Shown: positions 51,964-61,218 of the stretch, piece by piece
How positions within the stretch are numbered: the first letter of the stretch is position 1
Layout of the letters: every line of letters begins with the position of its first letter
From: Phycisphaerales bacterium
GTDB taxonomy: Bacteria; Planctomycetota; Phycisphaerae; Phycisphaerales; UBA1924
Direction of reading: 5' to 3'
DNA: 64,000 nt
NCBI GenBank assembly: GCA_029260295.1
Contig: JAJDDN010000007.1
Coordinates: forward strand, 341,951-405,950
Translations under genes and position numbers: made by a program
Notes under the pieces: generated by a model
Databases searched by the model: none
Told to the model about the DNA's origin: nothing
What the model saw: only the letters and a program-made list of their open reading frames with translations

Positions 51964-53223
51964 ATGCCCCAATCCACCGAAAAACCAACAAAACACGCCA
52001 TCCCAACCGACCGAGCCCTTACACACATCCAATGGCTCAAAGAACTCACCGCCATCCCCACCGCCGCAGGACACGAATACCGCGTCATCGCCTGGATCAC
52101 CAACTGGCTCAACGAACGCCCAGACCTCACCTCCAAAACCGACACCCACGGCAACATCGAAATCCGAATCGACAACAACCCCAAAACAGACAACCCCATC
52201 TATTTCACCGCCCACCTAGACCACCCCGCCTTCGTCGTTGACGAAATCCTCTCAAAGGCCGAAGTCACCCTCGAGTTCAGAGGCGGCGTTATGGACGACT
52301 ACTTCCCAAACGCCAAGGTCCGCATTCATACCCCCACCGACGACCAACCAAACGACTACACCCTCGCCACAATCTCCGAAGAAGTCAAACCGGACCCGGA
52401 CGCCGACCCAAAGCCACAAAACAAACGCTACCACGCCATCCTCGAAACACCCCGGCCAATCGATCTCAACTCACTCGCCACCTGGGACCTCCCCGAACAA
52501 GAAATCATCGAAGACGAAGAAGGCAAACAGATCCTCTACACCAACGCCTGCGACGACCTCGCAGCCCTCGCCGCCGCACTGAGCGCACTCGACGAACTCC
52601 GCCACGCCCACTCCCCAAACGACACCCGCATCCTCTTCACCAGAGCCGAAGAGGTCGGCTTCATCGGAGCCATCGGCGCAAGCCGAGACTACTTCATGCC
52701 CAAAGCCTCCCGCATCATCGCACTCGAAAACTCAAGAGCCTTCGACGACTCCCCAATCCACGCCGGACCAATAGTCCGCGTCGGCGACCGCATCTCCGTC
52801 TTCTCCCCAGACCTCACCGGCGCCGTAGCAAAGGTCGCCGAACAAATCTCAGGCGGCCCGGCATCACCCAAAGCATCCCAAAAAGAATCCGACATGCCAA
52901 AATGGAAATGGCAACGCAAACTCATGGCCGGCGGAGCCTGCGAAGCATCCGTCTACTGCGCCTACGGCTACACCGCCACCTGCGTCTGCCTCCCCCTAGG
53001 CAACTACCACAACATGGCCAACCTCACCGACGCACAAGCCGGAAACCACGAACAAGTCCACGGCTCACCCCCAAGAGTCGGCCCAGAACACATCGGCCTA
53101 GACGACTACCAAGGCATGATCGACCTCCTCATAGCCTGCGGCACAGACCTCCCCAAAACCCCCTCCTTCACCCAACGCATCGAAAAACTCTGGACCGATA
53201 AAAAAAGCATCCTCACAACCTAA
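51964..53223 (+). CDS. M42-family metallopeptidase
   Basis: The 419-residue protein has AHLDHPAF near residue 83 (metal-binding histidine and aspartate), TNACDDLAALAAALSALDEL (metal aspartate), RAEEVGFIGAIGA with the catalytic and ligand glutamates, and ALENSRAFDDSP. The order fits glutamyl aminopeptidase/endoglucanase-like M42 enzymes, which are cytosolic dinuclear zinc or cobalt aminopeptidases. An insertion of about 50 residues lies between the first histidine motif and the aspartate motif. Repeats C and B follow the stop. Confidence 0.85.
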   Translation: MPQSTEKPTKHAIPTDRALTHIQWLKELTAIPTAAGHEYRVIAWITNWLNERPDLTSKTDTHGNIEIRIDNNPKTDNPIYFTAHLDHPAFVVDEILSKAEVTLEFRGGVMDDYFPNAKVRIHTPTDDQPNDYTLATISEEVKPDPDADPKPQNKRYHAILETPRPIDLNSLATWDLPEQEIIEDEEGKQILYTNACDDLAALAAALSALDELRHAHSPNDTRILFTRAEEVGFIGAIGASRDYFMPKASRIIALENSRAFDDSPIHAGPIVRVGDRISVFSPDLTGAVAKVAEQISGGPASPKASQKESDMPKWKWQRKLMAGGACEASVYCAYGYTATCVCLPLGNYHNMANLTDAQAGNHEQVHGSPPRVGPEHIGLDDYQGMIDLLIACGTDLPKTPSFTQRIEKLWTDKKSILTT

Positions 53224-53236
53224 CCCAACTTACAAC

Positions 53237-53325
53237 GGGTGCCATGGCTTGACCGTCTTCGGCAAGCCGTGTCTTCTCATCCTCCCTCTCTCATTCTGAT
53301 GGGAGAGGGCCGGGGTGAGGGCTCC
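53237..53325. repeat. Repeats of families C and B after the M42 gene
   Basis: Family C (53237-53278): GGGTGCCATGGCTTGACCGT, then CTTCGGCAAGCCGTGTC. Family B (53281-53325): CCTCCCTCTC, then GATGGGAGAGGGCCGGGGTG and AGGGCTC. The B tail is shared with other copies. Confidence 0.8.
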
Positions 53326-53344
53326 CCGCTTTCTCCTCTTCCAT

Positions 53345-53758
53345 TCACTCCTCTGTCTTACTCTTCTTCTCTTTCCCCTCCGCCATCTTCCGCCACCCCG
53401 CATTCAAATCCTCAAGCGACCACCGAGCCCCACACTCACTGCACCGCTCAAGCCCCTCCCCAATCTCATAACTGCACACAAAGCACACCCTCCCCCTCGT
53501 CGACTTCACCCGCTTCTCATACGCCCCAACGCGTGACGCAAGCACCCAGAGCCACACCAATGGCACCGCCCCAGGCAACATATCCAATCCAATAGACAAC
53601 CAACCATTACCCATCCCCTTCAACGGATTCCAATCCGTCCCAGTCAACAGAGCGGACAACAAATACCACGCAACAACCAATCCACTCACCACCGCAAACG
53701 GCATAAACATCCGCACCACATACACCGGAACCCCAAACCAAACAGTCCGCTTCTTCAT
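53345..53758 (-). CDS. Membrane protein with zinc ribbon
   Basis: The 137-residue protein has two membrane helices (FMPFAVVSGLVVAWYLLSAL and GLDMLPGAVPLVWLWVLAS) and a C-terminal zinc ribbon CFVCSYEIGEGLERCSECG, with a basic tail. It is the third such ribbon protein in the window. No family is recognised. It is divergent from the lipoprotein gene at 53787. Confidence 0.68.
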   Translation of the reverse strand: MKKRTVWFGVPVYVVRMFMPFAVVSGLVVAWYLLSALLTGTDWNPLKGMGNGWLSIGLDMLPGAVPLVWLWVLASRVGAYEKRVKSTRGRVCFVCSYEIGEGLERCSECGARWSLEDLNAGWRKMAEGKEKKSKTEE

Positions 53759-53786
53759 CCCAAACTATACCCCCCTACCCTACAAC

Positions 53787-54548
53787 ATGAAAACCCCCCA
53801 GATCCTCACAACACTCCTCCTCATCACAGCCACCCTCCTCACCACCGCCTGCTCCACTCCTCAGCAAAAAAACAAAGTCATCGTCCTAGGCATGATCCAT
53901 TCCGATCACAAAACATCCGAACCCTACTCCCTAAAAATACTCGCCCAAACTATCAAAGACATCAACCCAGACTTCGTCCTCACCGAAATCCCACCAGACC
54001 GCTTCGACCAAGCCATGACCGAGTTCAAAACCACAGGCACCATCACCGAATCAAGAGTCGCCCGCTTCCCAGAATACACCACAGTCCTCTTCCCCCTCAC
54101 CAAAGAACTCAACTTCCAAATCATCCCCTGCGCCGGCTGGACCAAAGCCATGGCCGACGACCGAAACCAAAAACTCAAAGCATGGCAAACCCAACGCCCA
54201 GACCAAACCGCCGAGGTCAACGCCGCCCAAGAACGCATTGAATCAATAATGCAATCAGAAGCCGACCCAAACGACCCCCTCTACATCCACACCACCCACT
54301 ACGACAACCTCGTAGAACAAGCCCTCGAACCCTACAACCGCCTCTTCAACAACGACCTAGGCCCCGGCGGCTGGGACAACATCAACCAAGCCCACTACAA
54401 CCACATCCAAGCCGCACTCAACGCCCACACCGGCCAAGGCAAAACATTCCTCATCACCTTCGGCGCCTGGCACAAATACTGGTTCATAAACGAACTCAAC
54501 AAACGCACCGACATCGTGCTCCTCGACCCCAAACCCTACTTCAAATAA
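53787..54548 (+). CDS. TraB/GumN-like lipoprotein
   Basis: The 253-residue protein has a lipoprotein signal with lipobox TTAC (KTPQILTTLLLITATLLTTA). The core motif KVIVLGMIHSDHKTSEPYSL followed by INPDFVLTEIPPDRF matches the start of TraB/GumN-type proteins, which are proposed metallo-proteases or binding proteins. The later part (HYDNLVEQALEPYNRLFNND, FLITFGAWHKYWFINELNK) is consistent with the same fold. The catalytic set was not confirmed. It would sit on a membrane facing the periplasm. Confidence 0.62.
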   Translation: MKTPQILTTLLLITATLLTTACSTPQQKNKVIVLGMIHSDHKTSEPYSLKILAQTIKDINPDFVLTEIPPDRFDQAMTEFKTTGTITESRVARFPEYTTVLFPLTKELNFQIIPCAGWTKAMADDRNQKLKAWQTQRPDQTAEVNAAQERIESIMQSEADPNDPLYIHTTHYDNLVEQALEPYNRLFNNDLGPGGWDNINQAHYNHIQAALNAHTGQGKTFLITFGAWHKYWFINELNKRTDIVLLDPKPYFK

Positions 54549-54554
54549 ACAATA

Positions 54555-54890
54555 ACTCTGGGTGCCATGGAGGTGATGTCTTCATCTCATCCATAATCTT
54601 CCTCTTTCTCTGTCTCCCCCGCCGGGTACCCCGATCTCGCCCTCTCGACCGCAGCCGGATCTTCTCTGGGTGCCGGGTAGCCGGGTCTTCTCTGGGTGCC
54701 ATGGAGACACCTTCTTAGGTTTCTCCATGTCTTCTCCTCCCTTCCATCTTCTCAACCGGGTACCCCGATCTCGCCCTCTCGGGCGCAGCCGGATCTTCTC
54801 TGGGTGCCGGGTAGTCGGGTCTTCTCTGGGTGCCATGGAGACACCTTCTTAGGTTTCTCCATGTCTTCTCCTCCCTTCCATCTTCTCTGC
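54555..54890. repeat. Repeat island with a 134-bp tandem duplication
   Basis: Family C-like elements lie at 54560, near 54672 and near 54810. A 134-base unit starting CCGGGTACCCCGATCTCGCC (54622) is repeated from 54756 with few changes, both units ending in TTCCATCTTCTC. No gene is present. Confidence 0.8.
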
Positions 54891-54943
54891 CCCCTCCGCA
54901 TCCTCTGCAACCTCCGCGTACAAATCTCTTTCTCACCACCCAA

Positions 54944-54970
54944 TAAAAAAACCCGCTCAATAGCGGGTTC
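54944..54970 (-). terminator. Rho-independent terminator of nusG
   Basis: AACCCGCTA and TAGCGGGTT (AACCCGCTATTGAGCGGGTT on the minus strand) followed by TTTTTATT. It lies 38 bases after the nusG stop, so transcription ends before any ribosomal protein gene. Confidence 0.9.
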
Positions 54971-55007
54971 TCAAAGCTTTATTCTTCAATCAAACAGCCA
55001 AACCAGC

Positions 55008-55853
55008 TCACGCCTCGTCGGCCTTGGCAATCTGCCATTCCTCAAGATCCACAGGAGCCTGCCGACCAAAGATCGACACAAGCACACGAACCATCCCCTT
55101 CTCAGGGAACAACTCATCAACAGTCCCCTCATAGTTCTCAAACGCACCCTCGCGGATCGTCACATTCTCGCCCTTCTCGAACATCAACTTAATCGTCGGC
55201 TCGTCCTCAGGCTTGCGCGAATCAAGCAGCATCTTCTCGGCCTCGTGCATCTCCATCGGAGTAGGCCGCCCGGCCGTACCAATAAAGTCACCAACGCCCG
55301 TAGTCTCTTTGATCAAGAAGAAGATGTCCTGCGGGATCCGCCCGTCATCCTCAAGCCGCATCTCAACGAACACATAGCCCGCGTACAGCTTCTCTTCCTT
55401 GATCTTCGTCTTCCCGCCCTTGATCGTCTTAATCTTCTCGGTCGGCACAAGAATCCGACCCACCAGGTGCGTCATGTTCTCAATCTGGATCTTCCGAAGC
55501 AAAGTCTGCTGAACCGAGTTCTCCTTATTAGAAGCAACCCGAAGCACAAACCACTGCATCCCCTCCTGAACCAAAGGCTCATCAAGACCAATCCGACCCT
55601 CGATCTGAGGCACATCCTCACGAAGATCAGTCGCAGTCGTCCCAGATACAGAAGGTGCAGCAGAATCAGAGCCAGACGGGGCCGAAGGTGCATCAGCAAT
55701 CGCCTCAGCAGCAGCCTCAGTCGTCACCACCTCAGGAGCAGACTCAACAGACGCGGCCTCAGTTTCCGAAACCCCGGACGACTCCCCATCGCCAATCTGG
55801 CCGAGTCCGTCGCCGAGTCCATTGTTCGTTTCATCATTCATCATCGGCCCCAT
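55008..55853 (-). CDS. nusG: Transcription antitermination factor NusG with N-terminal extension
   Basis: About 281 residues from ATG 55853 (55844 or 55841 are alternatives; no clear ribosome site decides). The C-terminal 180 residues are NusG: WFVLRVASNKENSVQQTLLR, then KLYAGYVFVEMRLED, GFVG-like VGDFIGTAGRPTPM, and the KOW segment FEKGENVTIREGAFENYEGT. An N-terminal extension of about 95 residues is rich in E, S, A and T. NusG joins RNA polymerase to ribosomes and Rho. It follows secE, as expected, but rplK does not follow. Confidence 0.93.
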   Translation of the reverse strand: MGPMMNDETNNGLGDGLGQIGDGESSGVSETEAASVESAPEVVTTEAAAEAIADAPSAPSGSDSAAPSVSGTTATDLREDVPQIEGRIGLDEPLVQEGMQWFVLRVASNKENSVQQTLLRKIQIENMTHLVGRILVPTEKIKTIKGGKTKIKEEKLYAGYVFVEMRLEDDGRIPQDIFFLIKETTGVGDFIGTAGRPTPMEMHEAEKMLLDSRKPEDEPTIKLMFEKGENVTIREGAFENYEGTVDELFPEKGMVRVLVSIFGRQAPVDLEEWQIAKADEA

Positions 55854-55890
55854 TTTCCAAAGTGGACAAACCGTTTCCAGGTCCCCAATA

Positions 55891-56628
55891 TCACCGCTCC
55901 AGCACGCCAATCGCGCTGAAGATAAACGAGAAACTCATATCAACAAGATACAGAATCCCCGCGATCAAGAAAGTCGCCACAATCACAACAATCGTTGAAC
56001 CCTTCACCTCGCGGTACGAGGTCCAGTTCACCTTCTTCATCTCGCCATCAGTCGCGATCAAAAACTCCACCGGACGCTTGGCGACCCCAATATACCAAAA
56101 CAAGAACCCCGCACCAACGACCATGATCCCAACAGCAACACCCGTCTGCAGATACTGCACAGGATAAATCGGCGTGCTCGTCGCACTCCGAACATCAGCA
56201 CTCATCAACTCTTGTTCCAACTCCCCAACCGCATTACCCGCACGAACCACTACAACACGCTCCGCATCGCCAGCAGTATCACGAGTCAACTCAGAATCAA
56301 AACCCATAACAACAAGCGAAGAACGATTCCCGCGATCAGGAACAAACTCCTCAACCACGCATCGTCCGATCTCAACCAACTCGTCGCTCGAGCCAGAATA
56401 CCCCATCAACACCACAGTCTCATTGGCACCAACACGCCCGTCCTCCGACGCCCCCCCAGAAATCTGCGTATCGCTCAACGAAAATGTCCAGCTCCGAGCA
56501 GGAACCCGAACCGCGCTCGTCTCTTTCCAGCCCCAACCAGCACCAGAGAGCACCATGACCCCCACAAACAACGCGGTCATCATCCGCATCCAGTATCCCT
56601 GCCCCTGCTTGTATATTCCCAGTGCCAT
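55891..56628 (-). CDS. secE: SecE translocase subunit with a large N-terminal extension
   Basis: The 245-residue protein (start at ATG 56628) is much longer than the usual 60-125. The C-terminal 60 residues are SecE: VEFLIATDGEMKKVNWTSYR, then EVKGSTIVVIVATFLIAGIL, the conserved amphipathic helix and membrane helix that hold SecY. An earlier part includes one hydrophobic stretch (VAVGIMVVGAGFLFWYIG) and a soluble domain with no recognised family. It sits between tRNA-Trp and nusG, the conserved order. It is part of the SecYEG channel in the inner membrane. Confidence 0.9.
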   Translation of the reverse strand: MALGIYKQGQGYWMRMMTALFVGVMVLSGAGWGWKETSAVRVPARSWTFSLSDTQISGGASEDGRVGANETVVLMGYSGSSDELVEIGRCVVEEFVPDRGNRSSLVVMGFDSELTRDTAGDAERVVVVRAGNAVGELEQELMSADVRSATSTPIYPVQYLQTGVAVGIMVVGAGFLFWYIGVAKRPVEFLIATDGEMKKVNWTSYREVKGSTIVVIVATFLIAGILYLVDMSFSFIFSAIGVLER

Positions 56629-56711
56629 CTTTGCAAGGCCCTCGCAGTTCGCGTCATCGGCAAGCAAACCGTCTACTCCGACGAAAAAACTCACCAATCA
56701 ACATCTATTAA

Positions 56712-56785
56712 CACGGCAGGAAGGATTCGAACCTACGACCGGCGGATTTGGAATCCGCTGCTCTACCAGACTGAGCTACTGCCGT
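56712..56785 (-). tRNA. trnW: tRNA-Trp (anticodon CCA)
   Basis: The 74-base gene folds as a full cloverleaf: acceptor ACGGCAG with CTGCCGT, D-arm GCTC...GAGC, anticodon stem GCGGA with TCCGC around TTCCAAA (anticodon CCA), and T-arm GTAGG-TTCGAAT-CCTTC. The CCA end is not encoded. It lies between rpmG and secE. Confidence 0.97.
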
Positions 56786-56901
56786 AACCCAAGAAACAAT
56801 CTGAACAAACAAGGGGCCGGCCATCTGCCACGGGAGGGTCACTGTTCGCAATGAACACAAACCCATCCCAGGTGGCAAGTGGCCAAACCCCCTGTCGCAG
56901 A

Positions 56902-57084
56902 TTACTTCCGCTTGATCTTGTGCAGCGTGTGCTTACGCAATCTCGGAGAGTACTTGCTGTACCCCTCCTTGACACGGTCATCAATACCACCCTTGACATT
57001 GATGCTCGTACGGTAGTTCAGATCGCCAGTCTCGCTGCACTGCAGCCAAACATACTCACGCGCTCCGGCTTTCTTCTTGGCCAT
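56902..57084 (-). CDS. rpmG: 50S ribosomal protein L33
   Basis: The 60-residue protein is MAKKKAGAREYVWLQCSETG, then DLNYRTSINVKGG and YSKYSPRLRKHTLHKIKRK. It matches bL33 in length and motif order. The zinc-binding cysteine pairs of the C+ form are absent (QCSETG, KYSPRL), so it is the zinc-free form. It is in the conserved order tuf-rpmG-tRNA-Trp-secE. Confidence 0.95.
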   Translation of the reverse strand: MAKKKAGAREYVWLQCSETGDLNYRTSINVKGGIDDRVKEGYSKYSPRLRKHTLHKIKRK

Positions 57085-57142
57085 GATTGGCCTCCTGTTC
57101 TCTTTTCAGCCTGCCACCAGCAGACATCTGTTTCATCAAACC

Positions 57143-57168
57143 GGCCCGAGGGCTTCCGCCTTCGGGCC
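57143..57168 (-). promoter_or_regulatory. Hairpin between tuf and rpmG
   Basis: GGCCCGAAGG and CCCTCGGGCC pair around CGGAAG on the minus strand, with no T-run. It could be a processing site or attenuator between the two genes. Confidence 0.45.
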
Positions 57169-57225
57169 GGGGAAGTTACTTTCAAAACCGACCAGGCCAA
57201 ATCAGGCCCGATGCCAAAGCCAATA

Positions 57226-58443
57226 TCAGGCGATGATCTCGGTCACGGTACCCGAACCAATAGTCCGGCCACCCTCACGAACCGCAAACCGCAGCCCGTT
57301 CTCCATAGCTACCGACTTCTCACCGAGGTCGATCTCCATGGTCACGTTGTCACCTGGCATGCACATCTCAGCCTTGGCGCCGCCGTCACCAAACAAGTTC
57401 AAGACCTGTCCGGTCACATCAGTCGTACGGAAGTAGAACTGTGGCTTGTAGCCAGCAAAGAATGGAGTGTGACGACCACCCTCGTCCTTGGTCAGGACAT
57501 AGACCTGACCCTTGAACTTGGTGTGCGGAAGGATCGAACCAGGCTTGCAGATTACCTGCCCGCGAGTAATCCCTTCCTTCTCAACGCCACGCATCAGCAC
57601 GCCACAGTTGTCGCCAGCAATCGCAGACTCAAGAGTCTTGTTGAACATCTCCACACCAGTAATGGTCGTCTTGGTGCTCTCAGTTGCCAGACCAACGATC
57701 TCAGCAGCATCGCCAACCTTCACCATACCACGCTCGACACGACCCGTAGCAACAGTACCACGACCCTTAATCGAGAACACATCTTCAACCGAGATCAAGA
57801 ACGGCTTGTCGTTCTCACGCTCAGGCTCAGGGATGTAGCTGTCAAGAGCATCAAAGAGCTCATCGAGGCACTTGCACTTATCGTTGTCGTCTGGGTTCTC
57901 CAGTGAAGACTTCGACTCGCCACGGATAACCGGGGTGTCGTCGCCTGGGAAGTCATATTTATCGAGCAGCTCCCGGATCTCCATCTCGACGAGGTCAAGA
58001 AGCTCATCGTCATCAACAAGGTCAACCTTGTTCATAAACACGAGAATGTAAGGCACACCCACCTGACGAGCGAGCAAAACATGCTCACGAGTCTGAGGCA
58101 TAGGACCAGAGTCCGCCGCCACAACGAGAATAGCCCCGTCCATCTGAGCAGCACCAGTAATCATGTTCTTCACGAAGTCAGCGTGACCAGGACAGTCAAC
58201 GTGGGCGTAGTGACGACCCTCTGTCTCGTACTCAACATGCGACGAGTGAATCGTCACAGTCTTGTTGGAGTCACGCACCGTACCACCCTTGGTAATATCA
58301 GCATATGACTTAGCTTCAGACAAACCCTTGGCCGCCGCGCGAGCAACAAGAGCTGCAGTAAGGGTCGATTTACCGTGGTCAATATGACCAATCGTCCCGA
58401 CGTTTACGTGCGGTTTGTTCCGCTCAAAGGTTCCCTTTGCCAT
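57226..58443 (-). CDS. tuf: Elongation factor Tu
   Basis: The 405-residue GTPase has GHIDHGKST (P-loop), the DCPGHADF switch, [10 protein letters not shown] as the NKxD motif, and the domain-3 end of EF-Tu ([20 protein letters not shown]). An insertion, [20 protein letters not shown], lies after the NKxD motif. EF-Tu carries aminoacyl-tRNA to the ribosome. The upstream side holds tRNA-Thr. Codon use is less skewed than in neighbouring genes, as is usual for a highly expressed gene. Confidence 0.98.
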   Translation of the reverse strand: MAKGTFERNKPHVNVGTIGHIDHGKSTLTAALVARAAAKGLSEAKSYADITKGGTVRDSNKTVTIHSSHVEYETEGRHYAHVDCPGHADFVKNMITGAAQMDGAILVVAADSGPMPQTREHVLLARQVGVPYILVFMNKVDLVDDDELLDLVEMEIRELLDKYDFPGDDTPVIRGESKSSLENPDDNDKCKCLDELFDALDSYIPEPERENDKPFLISVEDVFSIKGRGTVATGRVERGMVKVGDAAEIVGLATESTKTTITGVEMFNKTLESAIAGDNCGVLMRGVEKEGITRGQVICKPGSILPHTKFKGQVYVLTKDEGGRHTPFFAGYKPQFYFRTTDVTGQVLNLFGDGGAKAEMCMPGDNVTMEIDLGEKSVAMENGLRFAVREGGRTIGSGTVTEIIA

Positions 58444-58630
58444 TGTTCGATTCCTCTATCTTGTTACTTCCGCGACCGACTCAAAAAATGTGTCTAAATG
58501 GCCGCAAACTCTGTTTTTCCGAGCCGACCGTTCGCGATCGACCACTGAACAATCTTCAATTATCAGCCCGCCAGTTCAGCAACCAACAAGGGTCATTACA
58601 CCCGAATCAACCACCTCAGTGCCGAGCAAA

Positions 58631-58702
58631 AGCCGCTAGAGAGATTTGAACTCTCGACCTCACCCTTACCAAGGGTGCGCTCTACCACTGAGCTACAGCG
58701 GC
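58631..58702 (-). tRNA. trnT: tRNA-Thr (anticodon GGT)
   Basis: The 72-base gene has acceptor GCCGCTG with TAGCGGC, D-arm GCTC...GAGC, anticodon stem CACCC with GGGTG around TTGGTAA (anticodon GGT), and T-arm GAGAG-TTCAAAT-CTCTC. It is just upstream of tuf on the same strand. Confidence 0.96.
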
Positions 58703-59023
58703 ACAAACACCGCCCGGCTGTTCAACCGAGCGGGATGGGATCATACCCCCCCACAAGCCGCTGTCAACCAATTGCCCCCGCTCACCTTACCATCTCCACC
58801 AATTCACACGCACACCAATACCCACACGCAAACACCCCCCCAGATCGCCCCCCAACTATCAAATCCTCACCAACCACAAACAAGATACACATATCCCTAT
58901 TGTAACCCAAAAACCAATCCCAAAATCACTGGCAAACCAGAACTCCTGAGGTACATTCCCCCTGCAGGACCCTCAAAAAGTCCGTTTTTGCAACGCACAC
59001 ACCTTTCACAGCAGGGGACAAAC
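58703..59023. other. Intergenic region before the PEP-CTERM gene
   Basis: About 320 bases with no gene, C- and A-rich. The promoter for the tRNA-Thr/tuf block (minus) and for the PEP-CTERM gene (plus) should lie here; none stands out clearly. Confidence 0.4.
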
Positions 59024-59671
59024 ATGAAAATCAGCAATCCACGCCTCAAAATAGCCATCACGGCCACAATCTTAGGGGGGGGGCTCACCGCCTCAACCGC
59101 CCAAGCAGAACTCATCACCTACGACCTCCAATGGTCAGGCCTCGAGTTCGGCAACGCCGCCTCCGCCACCGGACAAGTTACCCTCGACACCAACCTCGTC
59201 CCAAACCCAGGCTTCTATCTCGGCCAATGGGCAGGCTCCGGCTTCTCAAACTTCTCAATCACCGTCACCGGTGCCCTCACCGGCAACGGCACCTTCTCCA
59301 CAGCAAACGGTGACTTCGCAGATGTCATCTGGAATATCGGCCAAGGCGGCCCAGGCCTCGGCGGCGGCGGCGACCCAGTAGATCCAATCGACCTCCACAC
59401 AGAACTCATGGGCCAACTCGGCTTCAGCGATTTCAATGTCTTCAGCAACTTTGACGGCGGCGAACCAGCAGGCCCAGGCGGAGACCCAACCGCACCCAAC
59501 GGCTGGGCGCCCTTTGTTCTCGAAACCGGAGGCTTCGTCGACCTCTTAGGTGGCGGCCCAGGCTCAGGCGGAGACCTCATCGAACTCGTCTCCATGCGAC
59601 CAGTCCCCGCACCCTCCTCCATCGCACTCCTAGGACTCACCGCCCTAGCAACCACCCGCCGACGCCGCTAA
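59024..59671 (+). CDS. PEP-CTERM-type secreted protein
   Basis: The 215-residue protein starts at ATG 59024 (AGGGGA upstream) with a signal peptide ending ASTAQA. The mature part is a beta-strand-rich domain (YDLQWSGLEFGNAASATGQV). The C-terminus PVPAPSSIALLGLTALATTR is the PEP-CTERM sorting signal: a PAP motif, a short membrane helix and an arginine cluster. It should be handled by an exosortase and end up at the cell surface. A terminator follows. Confidence 0.85.
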   Translation: MKISNPRLKIAITATILGGGLTASTAQAELITYDLQWSGLEFGNAASATGQVTLDTNLVPNPGFYLGQWAGSGFSNFSITVTGALTGNGTFSTANGDFADVIWNIGQGGPGLGGGGDPVDPIDLHTELMGQLGFSDFNVFSNFDGGEPAGPGGDPTAPNGWAPFVLETGGFVDLLGGGPGSGGDLIELVSMRPVPAPSSIALLGLTALATTRRRR

Positions 59672-59700
59672 ATCAAACCACCACAATCCAATACACACCC

Positions 59701-59727
59701 AAAGGCCGTCAAACGACGGCCTTTTTC
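59701..59727 (+). terminator. Rho-independent terminator
   Basis: AAAGGCCGTC and GACGGCCTTT pair around AAAC, then CTTTTTC. It ends the PEP-CTERM transcript. Confidence 0.9.
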
Positions 59728-59928
59728 TTGCACCACAGAAACTCGACACCCAAATATGCATGAAACAAACACATATCCGTGGAATTAAAACCGTTATCCG
59801 ATACACAACATATCAAACTTGTTCTACAAACTCGATTCCAATTGACATCACCAACTGCACACAAGTAATCAGGCCATTCCACCGATTCCTTCTACAAATA
59901 CCAACGAATTCCACTCAAGGAGTCGCTC

Positions 59929-61128
59929 TTGAAAAACCTAAACAACACAATCCAAACCGAGTTCCAACTCACCGACACCGAAATCGCCGCACTACTCGAT
60001 GCAACCAAAGACCGCAACAACTCCAACAACGACACGCAATCAAACAACCGAGAACACCACCGCTTCACCCCATTCAACAACGAATCTGTCGCAACCTTCC
60101 AGCACCCCGGAGACACCAAAGACAAATGCCAAGCCCTCCTCCTCGACATCAGCGCCTCGGGCGTAGGCATCGCAATTAAAGGATTTCTACACAAAGGGAC
60201 TTCCATCTCAATCAGCATCTACTCAAACGATGGCCAATGCCACACCATCTCAGGGTTCGTACGCTGGTGCGAATTTTTCGATAAACAAATCCACATGATC
60301 GGCGTCTCACTCTTCGAGCAGATCGACCCAAGAAACTTCGCCAAAGATATTGGCATGATCACCCTCTCGATCAGCAACGACGACACCGCTTGGATCACCG
60401 AACGCCACGCCCTGGCCATCCAAGACGACCAAAATGAGTTCAACGCATTACAATCCCTCATGCTCAACGCAAACATCAAAGCTTCCCAAGCCAACACCGT
60501 CAAAGCCGCACTCCAAGGCATCAAAGAAGTACTCGTCGATCTTCTCGTCCTATACGACTCACCATATGACAAAACAGATGCCCACAAAACAATCAAAAAA
60601 CTCAAAAACAAAGACTACACCGGCCCCATCATCGTCCTCTCAAACAGCTCAGAAGCACGCAAAGAAAGCCTCCTCAAAGCCGGGGCCATCACCGTCATCC
60701 AACGCCCACTAGAACTCCCAGTCCTCCTCAACGAGCTCCGTGACATCTTCAATATAAACCCCGCCCCAACTGACAGCACCGCACCCATCCACTCCACGCT
60801 CTCAACCCAACACTGCTCCGAATCATTCTTCAACAAGTACATCGGTCTCATCAATGAATCCATTCCACGCCTCGAAATCAACATCAAAGACGACGACTCC
60901 GCCGCAGCCCTCAAAATATGCAGCACCCTGTATTCCACAGGAGCAAAATTCGGCTTCCCCCTCCTCTCAACAGCAGCGCACCAAGCCACCAACGCACTCA
61001 ACACCACAAACTCCACAAAAGAATCCGAAATCCACCTCCGGAATCTCATCCACATTATCAGACGCCTAAAAGGGCCTGTACCCAAACAAACAAACACAAA
61101 GCCTCGCAACCTCAAAAAAGCCATCTAA
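59929..61128 (+). CDS. PilZ protein with degenerate receiver and HPt domains
   Basis: The protein has 399 residues. It starts at TTG 59929, set by AAGGAG six bases upstream. A PilZ domain (residues about 40-140) has DISASGVGI, the DxSxxG part of the c-di-GMP site, but the RxxxR motif is altered (HHRFTPF). Residues about 175-280 are receiver-like (VDLLVLYDSPYDKTDAHKTI, then IVLSNSSEARKESLLKAGAI), with the phosphate-site lysine replaced by arginine in IQRPLE. The C-terminal part resembles HPt (CSTLYSTGAKFGFPLLSTAA), with serine in place of the phospho-histidine. It is likely a c-di-GMP effector without phosphotransfer. Confidence 0.75.
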   Translation: MKNLNNTIQTEFQLTDTEIAALLDATKDRNNSNNDTQSNNREHHRFTPFNNESVATFQHPGDTKDKCQALLLDISASGVGIAIKGFLHKGTSISISIYSNDGQCHTISGFVRWCEFFDKQIHMIGVSLFEQIDPRNFAKDIGMITLSISNDDTAWITERHALAIQDDQNEFNALQSLMLNANIKASQANTVKAALQGIKEVLVDLLVLYDSPYDKTDAHKTIKKLKNKDYTGPIIVLSNSSEARKESLLKAGAITVIQRPLELPVLLNELRDIFNINPAPTDSTAPIHSTLSTQHCSESFFNKYIGLINESIPRLEINIKDDDSAAALKICSTLYSTGAKFGFPLLSTAAHQATNALNTTNSTKESEIHLRNLIHIIRRLKGPVPKQTNTKPRNLKKAI

Positions 61129-61218
61129 CCACATCCCCTCCACATCCACAACACCCACATTCATCTATACACCAATTCTCTTGGAATATCGCCGCATTTC
61201 GGGTACATTACCCTCAAC

